A DNA stretch of 64,000 nucleotides from Jatrophihabitans telluris (lineage in GTDB: Bacteria > Actinomycetota > Actinomycetes > Mycobacteriales > Jatrophihabitantaceae), in assembly GCF_023516435.1 (NCBI RefSeq), contig NZ_CP097332.1, positions 2,418,001 through 2,482,000 on the forward strand. Reading direction: 5' to 3'. Position numbers and translations under genes: made by a program. The notes beneath the pieces are model-generated. The model saw only the letters and a list, made by a program, of their open reading frames with translations, was not told where the DNA came from and searched no databases. Positions 18,526 to 27,697 of the stretch are shown here, in pieces (position 1 is the first letter of the stretch; the number at the start of each line of letters is the position of its first letter).

Positions 18526-19216
18526 GGTCGGTGGGGTCGGGTTCCAGGGCAGGTCGGTCGAGACCGCCTACCGCGGGGTCGGAGTGATCGGACTGGTCGG
18601 CCAATGACAGCCGCCATAGGTAGTCGTTGTACGCAGCCCGGTACTCGTCGTCCTCGGTCCGGGCGGGGGCGCTCGAACTGTCCGGCGCGATGTAGCCCCG
18701 GTACAGGGACGGCTCGCTCCCGACGCTGCCATCCCACACAATCAGGTCGGCCGGCCCCGTGAAGCCCGCGCCTACCCGGTGCACCCCTGAGGAGTCGACA
18801 GCGATCTGTTGCGTTTCATCAGGCGGCGGCGGCTTGCGCGCATCGCGCACGACCCGGCCCCAGAAGAAGATCAGGAACGCGGTGAAACACCACCACTGCA
18901 GGGCGTAGCCGAAGTTCTGCCAAGCGAAGTGCTTGGCATTGGACACGTCGAGCTGCCATCGCCCCAGCAGCACCATGGTGAGGGCGCCCAAGACCACGGC
19001 GAGGTGCAGCGCGAGCCAACGGGGTTTGAAGAATGCGCCGATGGCGGTTGGTTCCGGGCTCGGAGCCGACGCGGGCGGCGGCCCCGCGGACCGGCGTGCG
19101 GCGTCCAGTACAGCGCGCGCGACCAACTGCCGGTCGGCGGGGGCTGCCGGGCCGGCTCGAGGCACCAGGGGTGCGCCATTGGTAGCTGGGGTCGACGAAT
19201 CCATCTCGCCGTCCAT
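18521..19216 (-). CDS. Two-helix membrane protein, unknown function
   Basis: This 231-residue protein has a disordered Ala/Pro-rich N-terminus (~55 residues) and then KPRWLALHLAVVLGALTMVLLGRWQLD, resembling the first helix of SURF1-like proteins. A second helix (WWCFTAFLIFFWGRVVRD) and a long acidic, Ser-rich C-terminal tail containing YRAAYNDYLWRL follow. SURF1 aids cytochrome oxidase assembly, but only the first segment here is similar, so that function is not assigned. The gene is bracketed by repeat arrays on both sides, and its stop codon lies in one of them. Confidence 0.75.
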   Translation of the reverse strand: MDGEMDSSTPATNGAPLVPRAGPAAPADRQLVARAVLDAARRSAGPPPASAPSPEPTAIGAFFKPRWLALHLAVVLGALTMVLLGRWQLDVSNAKHFAWQNFGYALQWWCFTAFLIFFWGRVVRDARKPPPPDETQQIAVDSSGVHRVGAGFTGPADLIVWDGSVGSEPSLYRGYIAPDSSSAPARTEDDEYRAAYNDYLWRLSLADQSDHSDPAVGGLDRPALEPDPTDR

Positions 19217-19243
19217 TGTCCCCCATCCGGCGCCGACAGCCCC

Positions 19244-19455
19244 GCAACAAGGGCAACCTCAACGCCGACAGCCCCGCAACAAGGGCAACCTCAACGCCGA
19301 CCCCCCCGCAACAAGGGCAACCTCAACGCCGACACCCCCGCAACAAGGGCAACCTCAACGCCGACACCCCCGCAACAAGGGCAACCTCAACGCCGACACC
19401 CCCGCAACAAGGGCAACCTCAACGCCGACAGCCTCGCAACAAGGGCAACCTCAAC
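19244..19455 (+). repeat. 32-bp repeat array 3 (seven copies)
   Basis: GCAACAAGGGCAACCTCAAC begins at 19244, 19276, 19308, 19340, 19372, 19404 and 19436, with 12-bp linkers mostly of the form GCCGACASCCCC. It occupies most of the region between the divergent starts of the membrane-protein gene (19216) and the ABC permease gene (19544). The core matches array 2; the linker is array-specific. The remaining intergenic DNA shows only short flanks. Confidence 0.95.
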
Positions 19456-19543
19456 GGAGGGCGGGGCCGAGGAAAATGAGCGACGATACGGCCGATATGC
19501 GCGGTAGGGTCCGACACCGGGAACGGGTGATCTGGGGGCGCGC

Positions 19544-22500
19544 GTGGGGTGGCGGCAGACGAACACGGGACCGCGCCCCGGGTCCCGCCCAGGTCGGCTG
19601 GCCCTGCACGCGTTGTGGTGGCGCCGTGGTCTGAGTGCGGCGGTGCTGGCCGTCGCGATGGTCACGACGACGGCAGCCGCGCTGGGTCCCCTCTACGCCC
19701 GGGCCGCGGGGGAATCCATCCTGCAGGACCACCTGTCCCAGGCCGGCGCCGATTCGGGACTGCACGTTCACGCAATGCTCGACATCGGCAGCCCGGGAGC
19801 CTACGACCGACTGGCGGCCACCGCCCCGAAACCACGTGAGCTGCGCGGCTATGACCGGCAGATCGCCGGTTTGGCCATCACCGGCGAGGGCGCTCAGGCC
19901 AGCGACGGCAAGGAATTCGTCCGGACCCGGCTGGTGTGGCGCGACGGGGCCTGCGCACACCTGATCGTCGTTCGCGGGCGGTGCCCGCAGGCAGCCGGCG
20001 AAACGATGTCAGCGGAGCGGACGGCCGCCTCGGACCAGTACGGCTTCAACGTGGGCAGCACTGTCCAGCTGAGTCCGGCCAGGCCCGACGCCGACACGGC
20101 GCCGGAGCCGCCGCACCTTCATGTGGTCGGCGTGTACCGCCCACGCAACATCGACGACCCGTACTGGTTCGCCGCTCCGTATTTCGCCCCCGGCTCCGGC
20201 GGCGGCGACAATCCGGACACCATCGACGCGCTTCTGGTCACCCAGCAGACCTTCCTGGCGATCGGCTCACCGACGACCGCCGAGGCCGACTTCGACTATC
20301 CGCTGGAGGACAGCGCGGTGCGTCTGGCGACCGCGGGGACCGAACGTGCCCTCATCGCCGGCTATGTCGAAGGGCACCGGTCAGACCTGATCGCCGACAG
20401 CGGTCTGCCGGCGGTCCTCGATGCCGCCGCAACCGAGCGTCACCTCGCCGAGGTCAGCACCTTGCTCGTCACGCTGCAACTGGCGCTACTGGCGTGGTTG
20501 GTCCTGTTCCAGGTCGTCTCGGACGCCATCGAGGCCCGCGGCAACGACATCGCCATCGCCAAGCTGCGTGGCTTCTCTCCGTGGCAGACCACCCGCTTCG
20601 GGTTGGGCGAGCCCGTCGTCCTGCTGGCGCTGGCGTTGCCGATCGGGGTCGTCGCGGCGCTGGCTCTTGCCCATGGCTTCGCACACGCGGTGCTGGTGCC
20701 CGGGGTGCCCGTCGTGTTGCCGCCCGTCGCGCTGGCCACGGCCGCAATCGCCTTCGCGGGCGGCCTGGCCGCCGCGGCGCTGGCCAGCTACCGCACCCTG
20801 ACCCGCCCGGTCCTCGATCAGTGGCGGCGAACCAATCGCTCTCCCGGGGCCGGGCGCTGGGCGGTGCTGCTGGACGTCCTGGTCGCCGCGGCCGCCCTGG
20901 CCGGAGTGGTCTGGCTTCGGGCCCGCTCCGGACCGGCCGACGACTCGGACACCGCGCCGCTGCTCGGCCCCGGACTACTGGTCGCGGCGATCGGCCTGCT
21001 CGGGGTGCGTCTGCTCCCGCTGGTCTGCCGGCTGCTGGCCCGTCACACCCGCGCTTCGCGGCAGTTGGGCCTGTTCCTGGCCAGCCGGCAGGTGGCCCGC
21101 CGTCCGGTGGGGCTCCGCCTGGCGGCGCTGCTGGCGGTGGCGGTTGGTCTGGCCACGTTCGCGGTCGCCGGTGAGTCGGTCGCCAGCAACAACCGCAGCA
21201 GCCGGGCACGAGCCGAACTCGGCGCGGCTTCGGTCGCCCGTGTGCAGTTCGACGCTGCCATCGATCCGGTCGCGGCCGTGGGTCGCGTCGATCCGGACGG
21301 ACGGTGGGCGGCGGCGGCGGCAACCTGGCTGCCCGATGGCGGTGACTCCGTCGTCGGTACGGTCCTCGGCGTCGACTCGGGACGACTGGACGCGATCGGC
21401 TATCCGGCGCCAGGGGGCGCGTCGCTGGCCGATCTTCGCCGGCTGCTCGGCGCCGCCCCGGTCCCCCCGATCAAGCTCACCACCGACCGGCTGCGGATCC
21501 ACCTCACCGCCCAGAACCTGACCGGAGACCGCAGGCCGGACCTCCAGGTCAATCTGCGCACGCCGAGCCAGCAGTTCTACAACGTGCGCGCGGCCACGAT
21601 CGGCCCGGGTTCGCAGACGCTCACCGTCGCGGTGGACTGCCTCGGCGGGTGCACACTGCTCGGGCTGACCTGGGACCGGCCCATCCTGGCGACAACAGCT
21701 GAGTCCGGACTGATCTCGCTGACCGGTATCGACGTCGCTCAGGGCTCGGGGTGGCAACCGCTCGGCCTCGGGCTGGGCGTTGCCGAGGCCTGGCGCGCGG
21801 CGCGGCCGGAGGGTCATGCCACCGATCAGGTAAGCGTCGGCGCGGACGGAATCCAGGATCGCTTCACCAACGCCGACGGCGGCTACGGCGGCATCGTCTA
21901 TGCCTTCGCGCCCACGCCCATTCCCGCCGTGGCCACCAGACGGGCCGTCGTCAACCAGAACCGGCCGCCGCTGCAACTGATCGACATCAACGGTGCGGGC
22001 GCGCCCTATTCGGTGGTGCGCTTCGTCTCGACGCTGCCCGCGGTCGGGGACAACGGGGTCGTGCTCGACGTGCGAAGCCTGCAGACCGAGCTACCGGGAT
22101 TCACCACCGAAGCGAGCTGGCAGGTCTGGCTGGGCCCCCACGCACCCCCGGATGCGGTAGCGCGCCTGGAGGCGGCCGGCCTGCACGTACAGAACGTGCG
22201 GACGGTTTCGGCGCGGGTCCGCGAACTGGGCCGCCAGGGGCCGGCGTTGGCACTGCTGCTCCTGCTCGTGTGCGCGGTCGCGGGAACGGCCCTGGCCGCG
22301 GGGGGCACGGCGATCTCGGTCAGTGCCAGCAGCCGTCGCCGAAGCTACGAGCTGGCGGCGTTGCGGGTCATCGGCTTCGACCGGCCCACCCTCCGCCGAG
22401 CCAGCGTCCTGGAGCTGCTGATGGTGCTCGGCGCCGCCGCCGTGCTGGGCGTCCCGGCGGGGTTGCTGGCCGCCAACCTGGCCATGCCGAGCATTCCCGA

Positions 22501-22663
22501 GTTCGCCGACCGAACCTCGATCACCCTGAACTACTCACCGCAGTGGCCGGCGACCGTGGTGTTCGTGGCCGGGTTCCTTGTGGTGCTCGTTCTGACCTCC
22601 GTCCTCGCCTCACGCGCGGTCGTGCGGCAAGCGGTGGCGGCCCGGCTGCGGGAGGCGGAATGA
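19544..22663 (+). CDS. FtsX/MacB-type ABC transporter permease, duplicated
   Basis: This 1039-residue permease begins with a helix (GLSAAVLAVAMVTTTAAALGPLYA) and a large extracytoplasmic domain. A block of three or four helices follows (~residues 300-420) with the FtsX signature DIAIAKLRGFSPWQTTRFGL. After more helices and a second external domain comes the C-terminal FtsX block with SRRRSYELAALRVIGFDRPTLRRASVLE. Such proteins export or extract lipids, peptides or lipoproteins. It ends in an ATGA overlap with an ATPase gene. The start is uncertain: an ATG at 19477 with AGGA upstream lies in another frame that reads into related-looking sequence (IWGRAWGGGRRTR), so a frameshift near 19560 is possible. 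Confidence 0.85.
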   Translation: MGWRQTNTGPRPGSRPGRLALHALWWRRGLSAAVLAVAMVTTTAAALGPLYARAAGESILQDHLSQAGADSGLHVHAMLDIGSPGAYDRLAATAPKPRELRGYDRQIAGLAITGEGAQASDGKEFVRTRLVWRDGACAHLIVVRGRCPQAAGETMSAERTAASDQYGFNVGSTVQLSPARPDADTAPEPPHLHVVGVYRPRNIDDPYWFAAPYFAPGSGGGDNPDTIDALLVTQQTFLAIGSPTTAEADFDYPLEDSAVRLATAGTERALIAGYVEGHRSDLIADSGLPAVLDAAATERHLAEVSTLLVTLQLALLAWLVLFQVVSDAIEARGNDIAIAKLRGFSPWQTTRFGLGEPVVLLALALPIGVVAALALAHGFAHAVLVPGVPVVLPPVALATAAIAFAGGLAAAALASYRTLTRPVLDQWRRTNRSPGAGRWAVLLDVLVAAAALAGVVWLRARSGPADDSDTAPLLGPGLLVAAIGLLGVRLLPLVCRLLARHTRASRQLGLFLASRQVARRPVGLRLAALLAVAVGLATFAVAGESVASNNRSSRARAELGAASVARVQFDAAIDPVAAVGRVDPDGRWAAAAATWLPDGGDSVVGTVLGVDSGRLDAIGYPAPGGASLADLRRLLGAAPVPPIKLTTDRLRIHLTAQNLTGDRRPDLQVNLRTPSQQFYNVRAATIGPGSQTLTVAVDCLGGCTLLGLTWDRPILATTAESGLISLTGIDVAQGSGWQPLGLGLGVAEAWRAARPEGHATDQVSVGADGIQDRFTNADGGYGGIVYAFAPTPIPAVATRRAVVNQNRPPLQLIDINGAGAPYSVVRFVSTLPAVGDNGVVLDVRSLQTELPGFTTEASWQVWLGPHAPPDAVARLEAAGLHVQNVRTVSARVRELGRQGPALALLLLLVCAVAGTALAAGGTAISVSASSRRRSYELAALRVIGFDRPTLRRASVLELLMVLGAAAVLGVPAGLLAANLAMPSIPEFADRTSITLNYSPQWPATVVFVAGFLVVLVLTSVLASRAVVRQAVAARLREAE

Positions 22664-23394
22664 CGACCGTCGCCGGCCCGCGGGCCGGGATCGAGGTCCG
22701 GTGCCTGAACGTGGGCCGGACCTACTCGGTGGACGGCGAGGACGTCCACGCCCTCACCGACGTCTCGATCAGGATCGCCGGGGGCGAGAGCGTGTCGTTG
22801 TTCGGGCCGTCCGGATCAGGCAAATCGACGCTGACGGCCCTGCTCGCCGGCCTGCGCCGACCGAGCAGCGGGCAGATCTGGGTCGGCGAGGAGGAGCTGT
22901 CGGGCATGTCCGAGCGGGAATTGCTGCGGTTGCGGGGGCGCGAGATCGGCATCGTGCTGCAGAACCCGAGCCGGACGTTGCTGCCGTACGGGACAGCGGA
23001 GGACAACATCGCCTTTGCCCGGCGTTCGACCAGAAGGAGCGAACGCGGCCGGCTGGAAGATTCGCACACCCTGCTCCGTCAACTCGATCTCACCGAGCTC
23101 GCCGGGCAGCGGGTGGCCTCACTGTCCGGGGGTGAGCAGCAGCGGCTGTCCATCGCGGTGGCGATGAGCCGGGGTCCCGGGCTGCTGCTGGCCGACGAAC
23201 CCACCAGCCAGCTCGATTCGGCCAACCGCGACCGCGCGGTCCAGGTGTTCGGCCGGATCGCCACGGAGTTCGGAACCACCATCGTCACCGTGACGCACGA
23301 CCCGGTGGTCGCCGATGCGACTCACCGCCGGATCACCCTGTCCGAGGGCCGGGTCGTCGACGACGGACTTAGCTGGCATGCGGGCCGGCGATGA
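22660..23394 (+). CDS. ABC transporter ATP-binding protein (LolD/MacB-like)
   Basis: This 244-residue ATPase powers the large permease upstream. Walker A is FGPSGSGKSTL (~residue 47), the Q-loop GIVLQNPSRTLLPY, the signature SLSGGEQQRLSIAVAMS, Walker B LLLADEPTSQLD and the switch His in TVTHDP. It starts at the ATG of an ATGA overlap with the permease stop and ends in another ATGA overlap with the next ATPase gene, so the three genes form one tight operon. Confidence 0.93.
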   Translation: MTTVAGPRAGIEVRCLNVGRTYSVDGEDVHALTDVSIRIAGGESVSLFGPSGSGKSTLTALLAGLRRPSSGQIWVGEEELSGMSERELLRLRGREIGIVLQNPSRTLLPYGTAEDNIAFARRSTRRSERGRLEDSHTLLRQLDLTELAGQRVASLSGGEQQRLSIAVAMSRGPGLLLADEPTSQLDSANRDRAVQVFGRIATEFGTTIVTVTHDPVVADATHRRITLSEGRVVDDGLSWHAGRR

Positions 23395-24071
23395 GCCCCG
23401 GACGGCACGCCGCACCGGATCCGGAGCAGGAGCAGGCGAGCTTGTCCCCGGTGGTGTCGGCTGCCTCGGAGCTGGGCTATGTGCGGGGCGGACGAGCCGT
23501 GCTGGACGGGATCACGCTGACGTTGCGGGCAGCGGAGGCAGTGGCGGTCGTCGGGCCGTCGGGCAGCGGCAAGTCGAGCCTGCTCGCGCTACTGGCCGGC
23601 CTGGAGCGTCCCGATGCGGGCAGTGTCACCGCGGTGGCCGACGGCATTCGGGTTGGTTTGGTCCTGCAGGGCTACGGGCTGGTGAGCGTGTTGACCGCCG
23701 CAGAGAACGTCGAGGCCGCGCTCCAAGCCATGACCGGCGAACCCGGCCTGACTCGGCGGGAGGTCCGGCGGCGCGCCGATGCGGCGCTGGACGCGGTCGG
23801 ACTGCGGCCGGTGGCCGACCACTTGGTCGAGGAACTGTCCGGTGGTCAGCAACAGCGGGTGGCGATCGCGCGGGCGCTGGTGATCGAGCCGACGGTGTTG
23901 TTCGCGGACGAGCTCACCGCCGAACTGGACCACGAATGGAAGGCCATCGTGGTCGGACTCGTGCTCGATGTCGCGAGGTCCGGGGGCTTGGTCGTGCTCG
24001 CCACGCATGATCCCGACATCTCCTCCCGCTGCGACCGCACCGTGCGCCTCGTCGACGGCCGCCTCACCTGA
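23391..24071 (+). CDS. Second ABC transporter ATP-binding protein of the same operon
   Basis: This 226-residue ATPase has Walker A VVGPSGSGKSSL, signature ELSGGQQQRVAIARAL, Walker B TVLFADELTAELD and the His switch LATHDPD. Unlike the first ATPase, its Walker B run ends in DELT instead of DEPT, and the nucleotide-binding domain is slightly shorter. Together the two may form a heterodimer acting on the single duplicated permease. It overlaps the preceding gene by four bases. Confidence 0.9.
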   Translation: MSPGRHAAPDPEQEQASLSPVVSAASELGYVRGGRAVLDGITLTLRAAEAVAVVGPSGSGKSSLLALLAGLERPDAGSVTAVADGIRVGLVLQGYGLVSVLTAAENVEAALQAMTGEPGLTRREVRRRADAALDAVGLRPVADHLVEELSGGQQQRVAIARALVIEPTVLFADELTAELDHEWKAIVVGLVLDVARSGGLVVLATHDPDISSRCDRTVRLVDGRLT

Positions 24072-24098
24072 GCGGTCAGCGCGGTCAGCGCGGTCAGC
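24072..24098 (-). repeat. 9-bp tandem repeat between convergent stops
   Basis: GCGGTCAGC is repeated three times (24072-24098), followed by a related GCGGGGTCAGC. It fills the short gap between the ATPase stop and the GNAT stop. One additional in-frame TGA follows the GNAT stop after 12 bases. Confidence 0.8.
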
Positions 24099-24116
24099 GC
24101 GGGGTCAGCCGGAGGC

Positions 24117-24671
24117 TCAGCTCGGGCGAGCCTCGGACAGCGGCTTGGTCAGCACCTCGAAGTACAAGTCATCGCGCAGGGCCTGCCCCTCGGCGAGGAC
24201 CTCGTAGGGAAAGGCCCGCCGTTCACCGGTGCGGCGATACCCTCGGCGCAGGTACCACGCGATCAGCTCGCCGCGCTGGCCGATCACGGTCATCTCCATC
24301 GTGGCTACGCCCCAACGCTGCCGGGCAAACCGTTCAGCCTCGTCCAGGACGAGGCGTCCGATGCCACCGCCCTGGGCGGTGGGCTGGACGGCGAACATCC
24401 CGAAATAGCCGAGCTGATCGCCCCGGTGCAGCACCTCGCAACAGGTCAGCAGGGCGCCGTCGTCACCCCGACCGAGCAGCACGACGCCATTCGGATCGCT
24501 GATCTTGGCCAGCACGCCGATGGCGTCGATCCGGTCGTCGCTGAGCAGGTCGGCCTCGGTGGTCCAACCCTGCCGGCTCGAATCCCCGCGATACGCGCTG
24601 CGCACCAGGTCGGCGACCGCCCCGGCGTCATCGGCTTCGGCTACGGAGAAGGTCAGGGTGGGCGTGCTCAT
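24117..24671 (-). CDS. GNAT-family N-acetyltransferase
   Basis: The 184-residue protein has the GNAT fold. The acetyl-CoA binding motif A is clear at FAVQPTAQGGGIGRLVLDEAERFAR (~100-125), and the later segment AWYLRRGYRRTGERRAFPYE is the usual C-terminal motif. Members acetylate amines on small molecules, peptides or antibiotics; the acceptor here is unknown. It starts at an ATG and converges with the ABC operon. The divergent neighbour is the desaturase gene. Confidence 0.87.
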   Translation of the reverse strand: MSTPTLTFSVAEADDAGAVADLVRSAYRGDSSRQGWTTEADLLSDDRIDAIGVLAKISDPNGVVLLGRGDDGALLTCCEVLHRGDQLGYFGMFAVQPTAQGGGIGRLVLDEAERFARQRWGVATMEMTVIGQRGELIAWYLRRGYRRTGERRAFPYEVLAEGQALRDDLYFEVLTKPLSEARPS

Positions 24672-24847
24672 GCACCATTTCTAGCGCATCGGTGTCGGCG
24701 GGGCCGACGGCGGCGGGCGGGGCGCGGCCTGCGCTAGTAGGGTGGAAGTCGCTGGGAAAGCAGCCGCTCCGGGACAGCGACGATCGCGCATCGCTGGGAC
24801 ACCACGTCGACGCCGGTTCACCCGTCGACCGCCCTTGGAGCCAGTTC

Positions 24848-25924
24848 ATGACATCGCTTTCCCCGGACCGTACGCGCCTTCAACCCAGCGACTACGCGGT
24901 CCTCAGCCGGCTCGTCCGGGGCGCCGGCCTCCTGCAACGGCGCCGTGGCGCCTACGCTGCCCAAATCAGCGCGACCATGTTGTTCTATCTGAGCGTCGCG
25001 GCGGTCGTCGGCTGGCTGGGCGACACCTGGTACCAGCTGCTGCTTGCCGCTGCGCTCGCGGTCGCCTTCACCCAGGTCGCCTTCCTCGGTCACGACGGGG
25101 GCCACCAGCAGGTGTTCTCCCGCCGGCGGGCCAACGATCTGTTCGGGCAACTCACCGGCAACCTGCTCGTCGGCCTGAGCTACGGGTGGTGGATCGACAA
25201 GCACAATCGCCATCACGCCAATCCGAACACCGAGGACCACGACCCCGACATCGGTGACGGCGTACTGGCGTTCACCACCAATCAGGTGGCAGCCAAGACC
25301 GGTCGGCTCGGGCAGGCGATAATTCGCCGCCAGGCATGGCTGTTCTTCCCGCTACTGACCCTGGAAGCCTGGCACCTTCACATCGCCAGCGTCCGGTCGC
25401 TGGCTCCAGGCGCTCGACGGAGCCGGCGTGGAGGTAACAAGTACCTGGAGATCGCCCTGCTCATCCTGCACTTCGCCTGCTATCTGGGCGCGCTGCTGTT
25501 CGTCATGTCGCCGGTCAAGGCGGTGGCGTTCATCGCCATCCATCAGGCCCTGTTCGGCTTGTACATGGGATGCTCGTTCGCCCCGAACCACAAGGGGATG
25601 ACGATCTTCGGACCGACCGAGGACATCGACTACCTGCGTCGCCAGGTGCTGTCATCGCGCAACGTGCGGGGCGGCGTGCTGACCGACGTTCTCCTTGGGG
25701 GCCTGAACTATCAGATCGAACATCACCTGTTCCCGAACATGCCCCGACCATCGTTGCGCCGAGCCCAGACGATCGTCCGCAGCTACTGCGTGAGCCACCG
25801 CATCACCTACACCGAGGCGTCGCTAATCGGCTCGTACACGGCCGCGCTACGGCACCTGCATCAGCTCGGCGCCCCGCTGCGCTCACCGGCGGCAGGGGCC
25901 GGACTCACGCGTCCCGGCGGTTGA
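24848..25924 (+). CDS. Acyl-lipid/acyl-CoA fatty acid desaturase
   Basis: This 358-residue membrane di-iron enzyme inserts a double bond in a fatty acyl chain. The three His boxes are intact: HDGGHQ (~86), HNRHHANPN (~122) and QIEHHLFPNMPR (~290), the last being the QxxHH form of front-end type desaturases. There is no fused cytochrome b5 domain, so a separate ferredoxin or similar donor is needed. The ATG at 24848 follows TTGGAGCC; longer readings lack homology. Its last 20 bases overlap the end of the convergent permease gene. Confidence 0.9.
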   Translation: MTSLSPDRTRLQPSDYAVLSRLVRGAGLLQRRRGAYAAQISATMLFYLSVAAVVGWLGDTWYQLLLAAALAVAFTQVAFLGHDGGHQQVFSRRRANDLFGQLTGNLLVGLSYGWWIDKHNRHHANPNTEDHDPDIGDGVLAFTTNQVAAKTGRLGQAIIRRQAWLFFPLLTLEAWHLHIASVRSLAPGARRSRRGGNKYLEIALLILHFACYLGALLFVMSPVKAVAFIAIHQALFGLYMGCSFAPNHKGMTIFGPTEDIDYLRRQVLSSRNVRGGVLTDVLLGGLNYQIEHHLFPNMPRPSLRRAQTIVRSYCVSHRITYTEASLIGSYTAALRHLHQLGAPLRSPAAGAGLTRPGG

Positions 25925-26738
25925 GCAAGAACGCGGCGACTGCGACCGCTACTACGACCCAAGCCACCATGACCGCAAGGCCGGGCCAGGGGGTGAGCAG
26001 CTCTGGCTGATGAACGCTGGACACGAAGCTGCCGCCGGCCTCGCTCGGCATGAACCGGGCGATGTTCTTGCCCCAGGTACCGAGCACGTTGCCGAAGATG
26101 ACCGGCAGGACCAGCACCGTCGCGAAGTACGCGACGAGGGCTCCCGGTGTGCTGCGCACGATCCAGGCGATCGCTGCGCCGAGCAGGCCGACCAACGTCA
26201 GGTAGATGCCGGTTCCGACCACGACGCGCAGCACGCCCGGGTCGCCGAGGGAATATCCGGTCCGATAATGCCCGGTGACCGCCTGGGCCAGCAGGAACGC
26301 CACCAGTGCGGTCGGCACCATGACGAGCAGCGTCACCGTGGCGTACAACATCAGCTTGGCCCACAGCACCGGTAGCCGGCGTGGGACAGCGGCGAAGGTG
26401 GAGCGGATCATCCCGGTGCTGTACTCCCCCGAGACGAAGAGCACGCCGAGGGCGCCGATGAGCAGTTGGCCCAGGTAGTAGCCCTGCATCGAGGACGAGG
26501 GCACGAGGTCGTCCGGCTGGAGATCCGGCGACAAGTGCCGGGTGTTGTAGGCGACGATCAGCGCGATCAACACCATTCCGGCCACCGCGGAACCGAGCAC
26601 CAGCCAGCTGGAGCGCAACGTGGTGAACTTGATCCACTCCGCGCGTAGCACGCGGGTCAGACTTACCGGCTCCGTTCGTACGTCGGAGGCGCGGTCGGGC
26701 GAGTCGGTGGCCTCGGAGAGAACTGCGGTGCTGCTCAT
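25905..26738 (-). CDS. ABC-2 type transporter permease
   Basis: This 277-residue permease has about six transmembrane helices after LTRVLRAEWIKFTTLRSSWLVLGSAV, the standard opening of actinobacterial ABC-2 permeases. FVSGEYSTGMIRSTFAAVPRR is the conserved cytoplasmic loop. It pairs with the ATPase gene upstream, which it overlaps by four bases. The exported substrate is unknown; such pairs often export drugs, peptides or lipids. Its 3' end overlaps the convergent desaturase gene by 20 bp. Confidence 0.88.
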   Translation of the reverse strand: MSSTAVLSEATDSPDRASDVRTEPVSLTRVLRAEWIKFTTLRSSWLVLGSAVAGMVLIALIVAYNTRHLSPDLQPDDLVPSSSMQGYYLGQLLIGALGVLFVSGEYSTGMIRSTFAAVPRRLPVLWAKLMLYATVTLLVMVPTALVAFLLAQAVTGHYRTGYSLGDPGVLRVVVGTGIYLTLVGLLGAAIAWIVRSTPGALVAYFATVLVLPVIFGNVLGTWGKNIARFMPSEAGGSFVSSVHQPELLTPWPGLAVMVAWVVVAVAVAAFLLNRRDA

Positions 26739-27697
26739 GCGGCCGTGCCTTCTTCCGTTGCGGTGCCGGAAGCGGCCCCGGCCGGGATCCGCCCGTCGAT
26801 CGAGCGGTAGTCCAGCGAACTTTCGGTCAGCGCCATGTAGGCCTCCTCCAGCGAGGCTTCCTCCGGCGACAGTTCGTACAGCGTGATGCTCGCCTGGGCG
26901 GCGAACGTGCCGATGTCGTCGCTGGTCAACTGCCGCACGCGGACCCCGTCCCGAGAGACGTCCTCCACCACCCCGCCGCGGCGTTGCAGCTCACCGACGA
27001 GTTCGGGCAGTTGTGGCGAGCGGACGAACACGGCGGCCGAGGAGGCGGCGGCGATGAACTCGGCCATCGACTGATCGCGCAGCAGCGTTCCCTGACCGAC
27101 GACGATCACATGGTCGGCGGTGACGGCCATTTCGCTCATCAAGTGCGAGGAGAGAAAGACCGTTCGCCCTTCGGCGGCCAGCTGCTTGAGCAGGTTCCTG
27201 ATCCAGCGCACGCCGTCGGGGTCCAACCCGTTCACCGGCTCGTCCAGGATCAGGGTCTGCGGGTCGGCCAGCAGGGCCGAGGCGATGCCGAGCCGTTGTC
27301 CCATGCCGAGGGAGAACGCACCGACGCGCTTGCCGGCCACGTCGTGCAGGCCAACCATGTCGATGACATCCTCGACGCGACTGCGGGCGATGCCGGTGGT
27401 GGCGGCCATCGCCCGCAAGTGATTGCGAGCTGATCTGCCGGTGTGGATGGCCCGGGCCTCCAGCAGTGCGCCGACCTCGTGCAGCGGGCGACGGTGCTGG
27501 GCGAAGGGCTTGCCGTTCACGGTCACCGTGCCCGAACTCGGCGCGTCCAGGCCCAGGATCAAGCGCATCGTCGTCGACTTGCCCGCGCCGTTGGGACCGA
27601 GGAACCCGGTCACGATTCCCGGCCGGACCGTGAAACTCACATCGTTGACGGCGATCTTGTCGCCGTAGTGCTTGCTGAGATGGCTCGCCTGGATCAT
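26735..27697 (-). CDS. ABC transporter ATP-binding protein (ABC-2 export system)
   Basis: The 320-residue ATPase has Walker A FLGPNGAGKSTTMRLILGL, a signature-type segment FSLGMGQRLGIASALL (LSGGQ reads SLGMG, as is common in drug-export ATPases), Walker B TLILDEPVNGLDPDGVRW and the His of LSSHLMSEMAVTADHV. A ~90-residue C-terminal extension follows. It energises the ABC-2 permease encoded next in the operon. The paaZ stop lies 173 bp upstream, so this operon probably has its own promoter. Confidence 0.92.
   Translation of the reverse strand: MIQASHLSKHYGDKIAVNDVSFTVRPGIVTGFLGPNGAGKSTTMRLILGLDAPSSGTVTVNGKPFAQHRRPLHEVGALLEARAIHTGRSARNHLRAMAATTGIARSRVEDVIDMVGLHDVAGKRVGAFSLGMGQRLGIASALLADPQTLILDEPVNGLDPDGVRWIRNLLKQLAAEGRTVFLSSHLMSEMAVTADHVIVVGQGTLLRDQSMAEFIAAASSAAVFVRSPQLPELVGELQRRGGVVEDVSRDGVRVRQLTSDDIGTFAAQASITLYELSPEEASLEEAYMALTESSLDYRSIDGRIPAGAASGTATEEGTAA

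Noticed and set aside
18131-19455. CRISPR array
   Set aside because: The spacers are only 12 bp and nearly identical within each array, and no cas gene is present.
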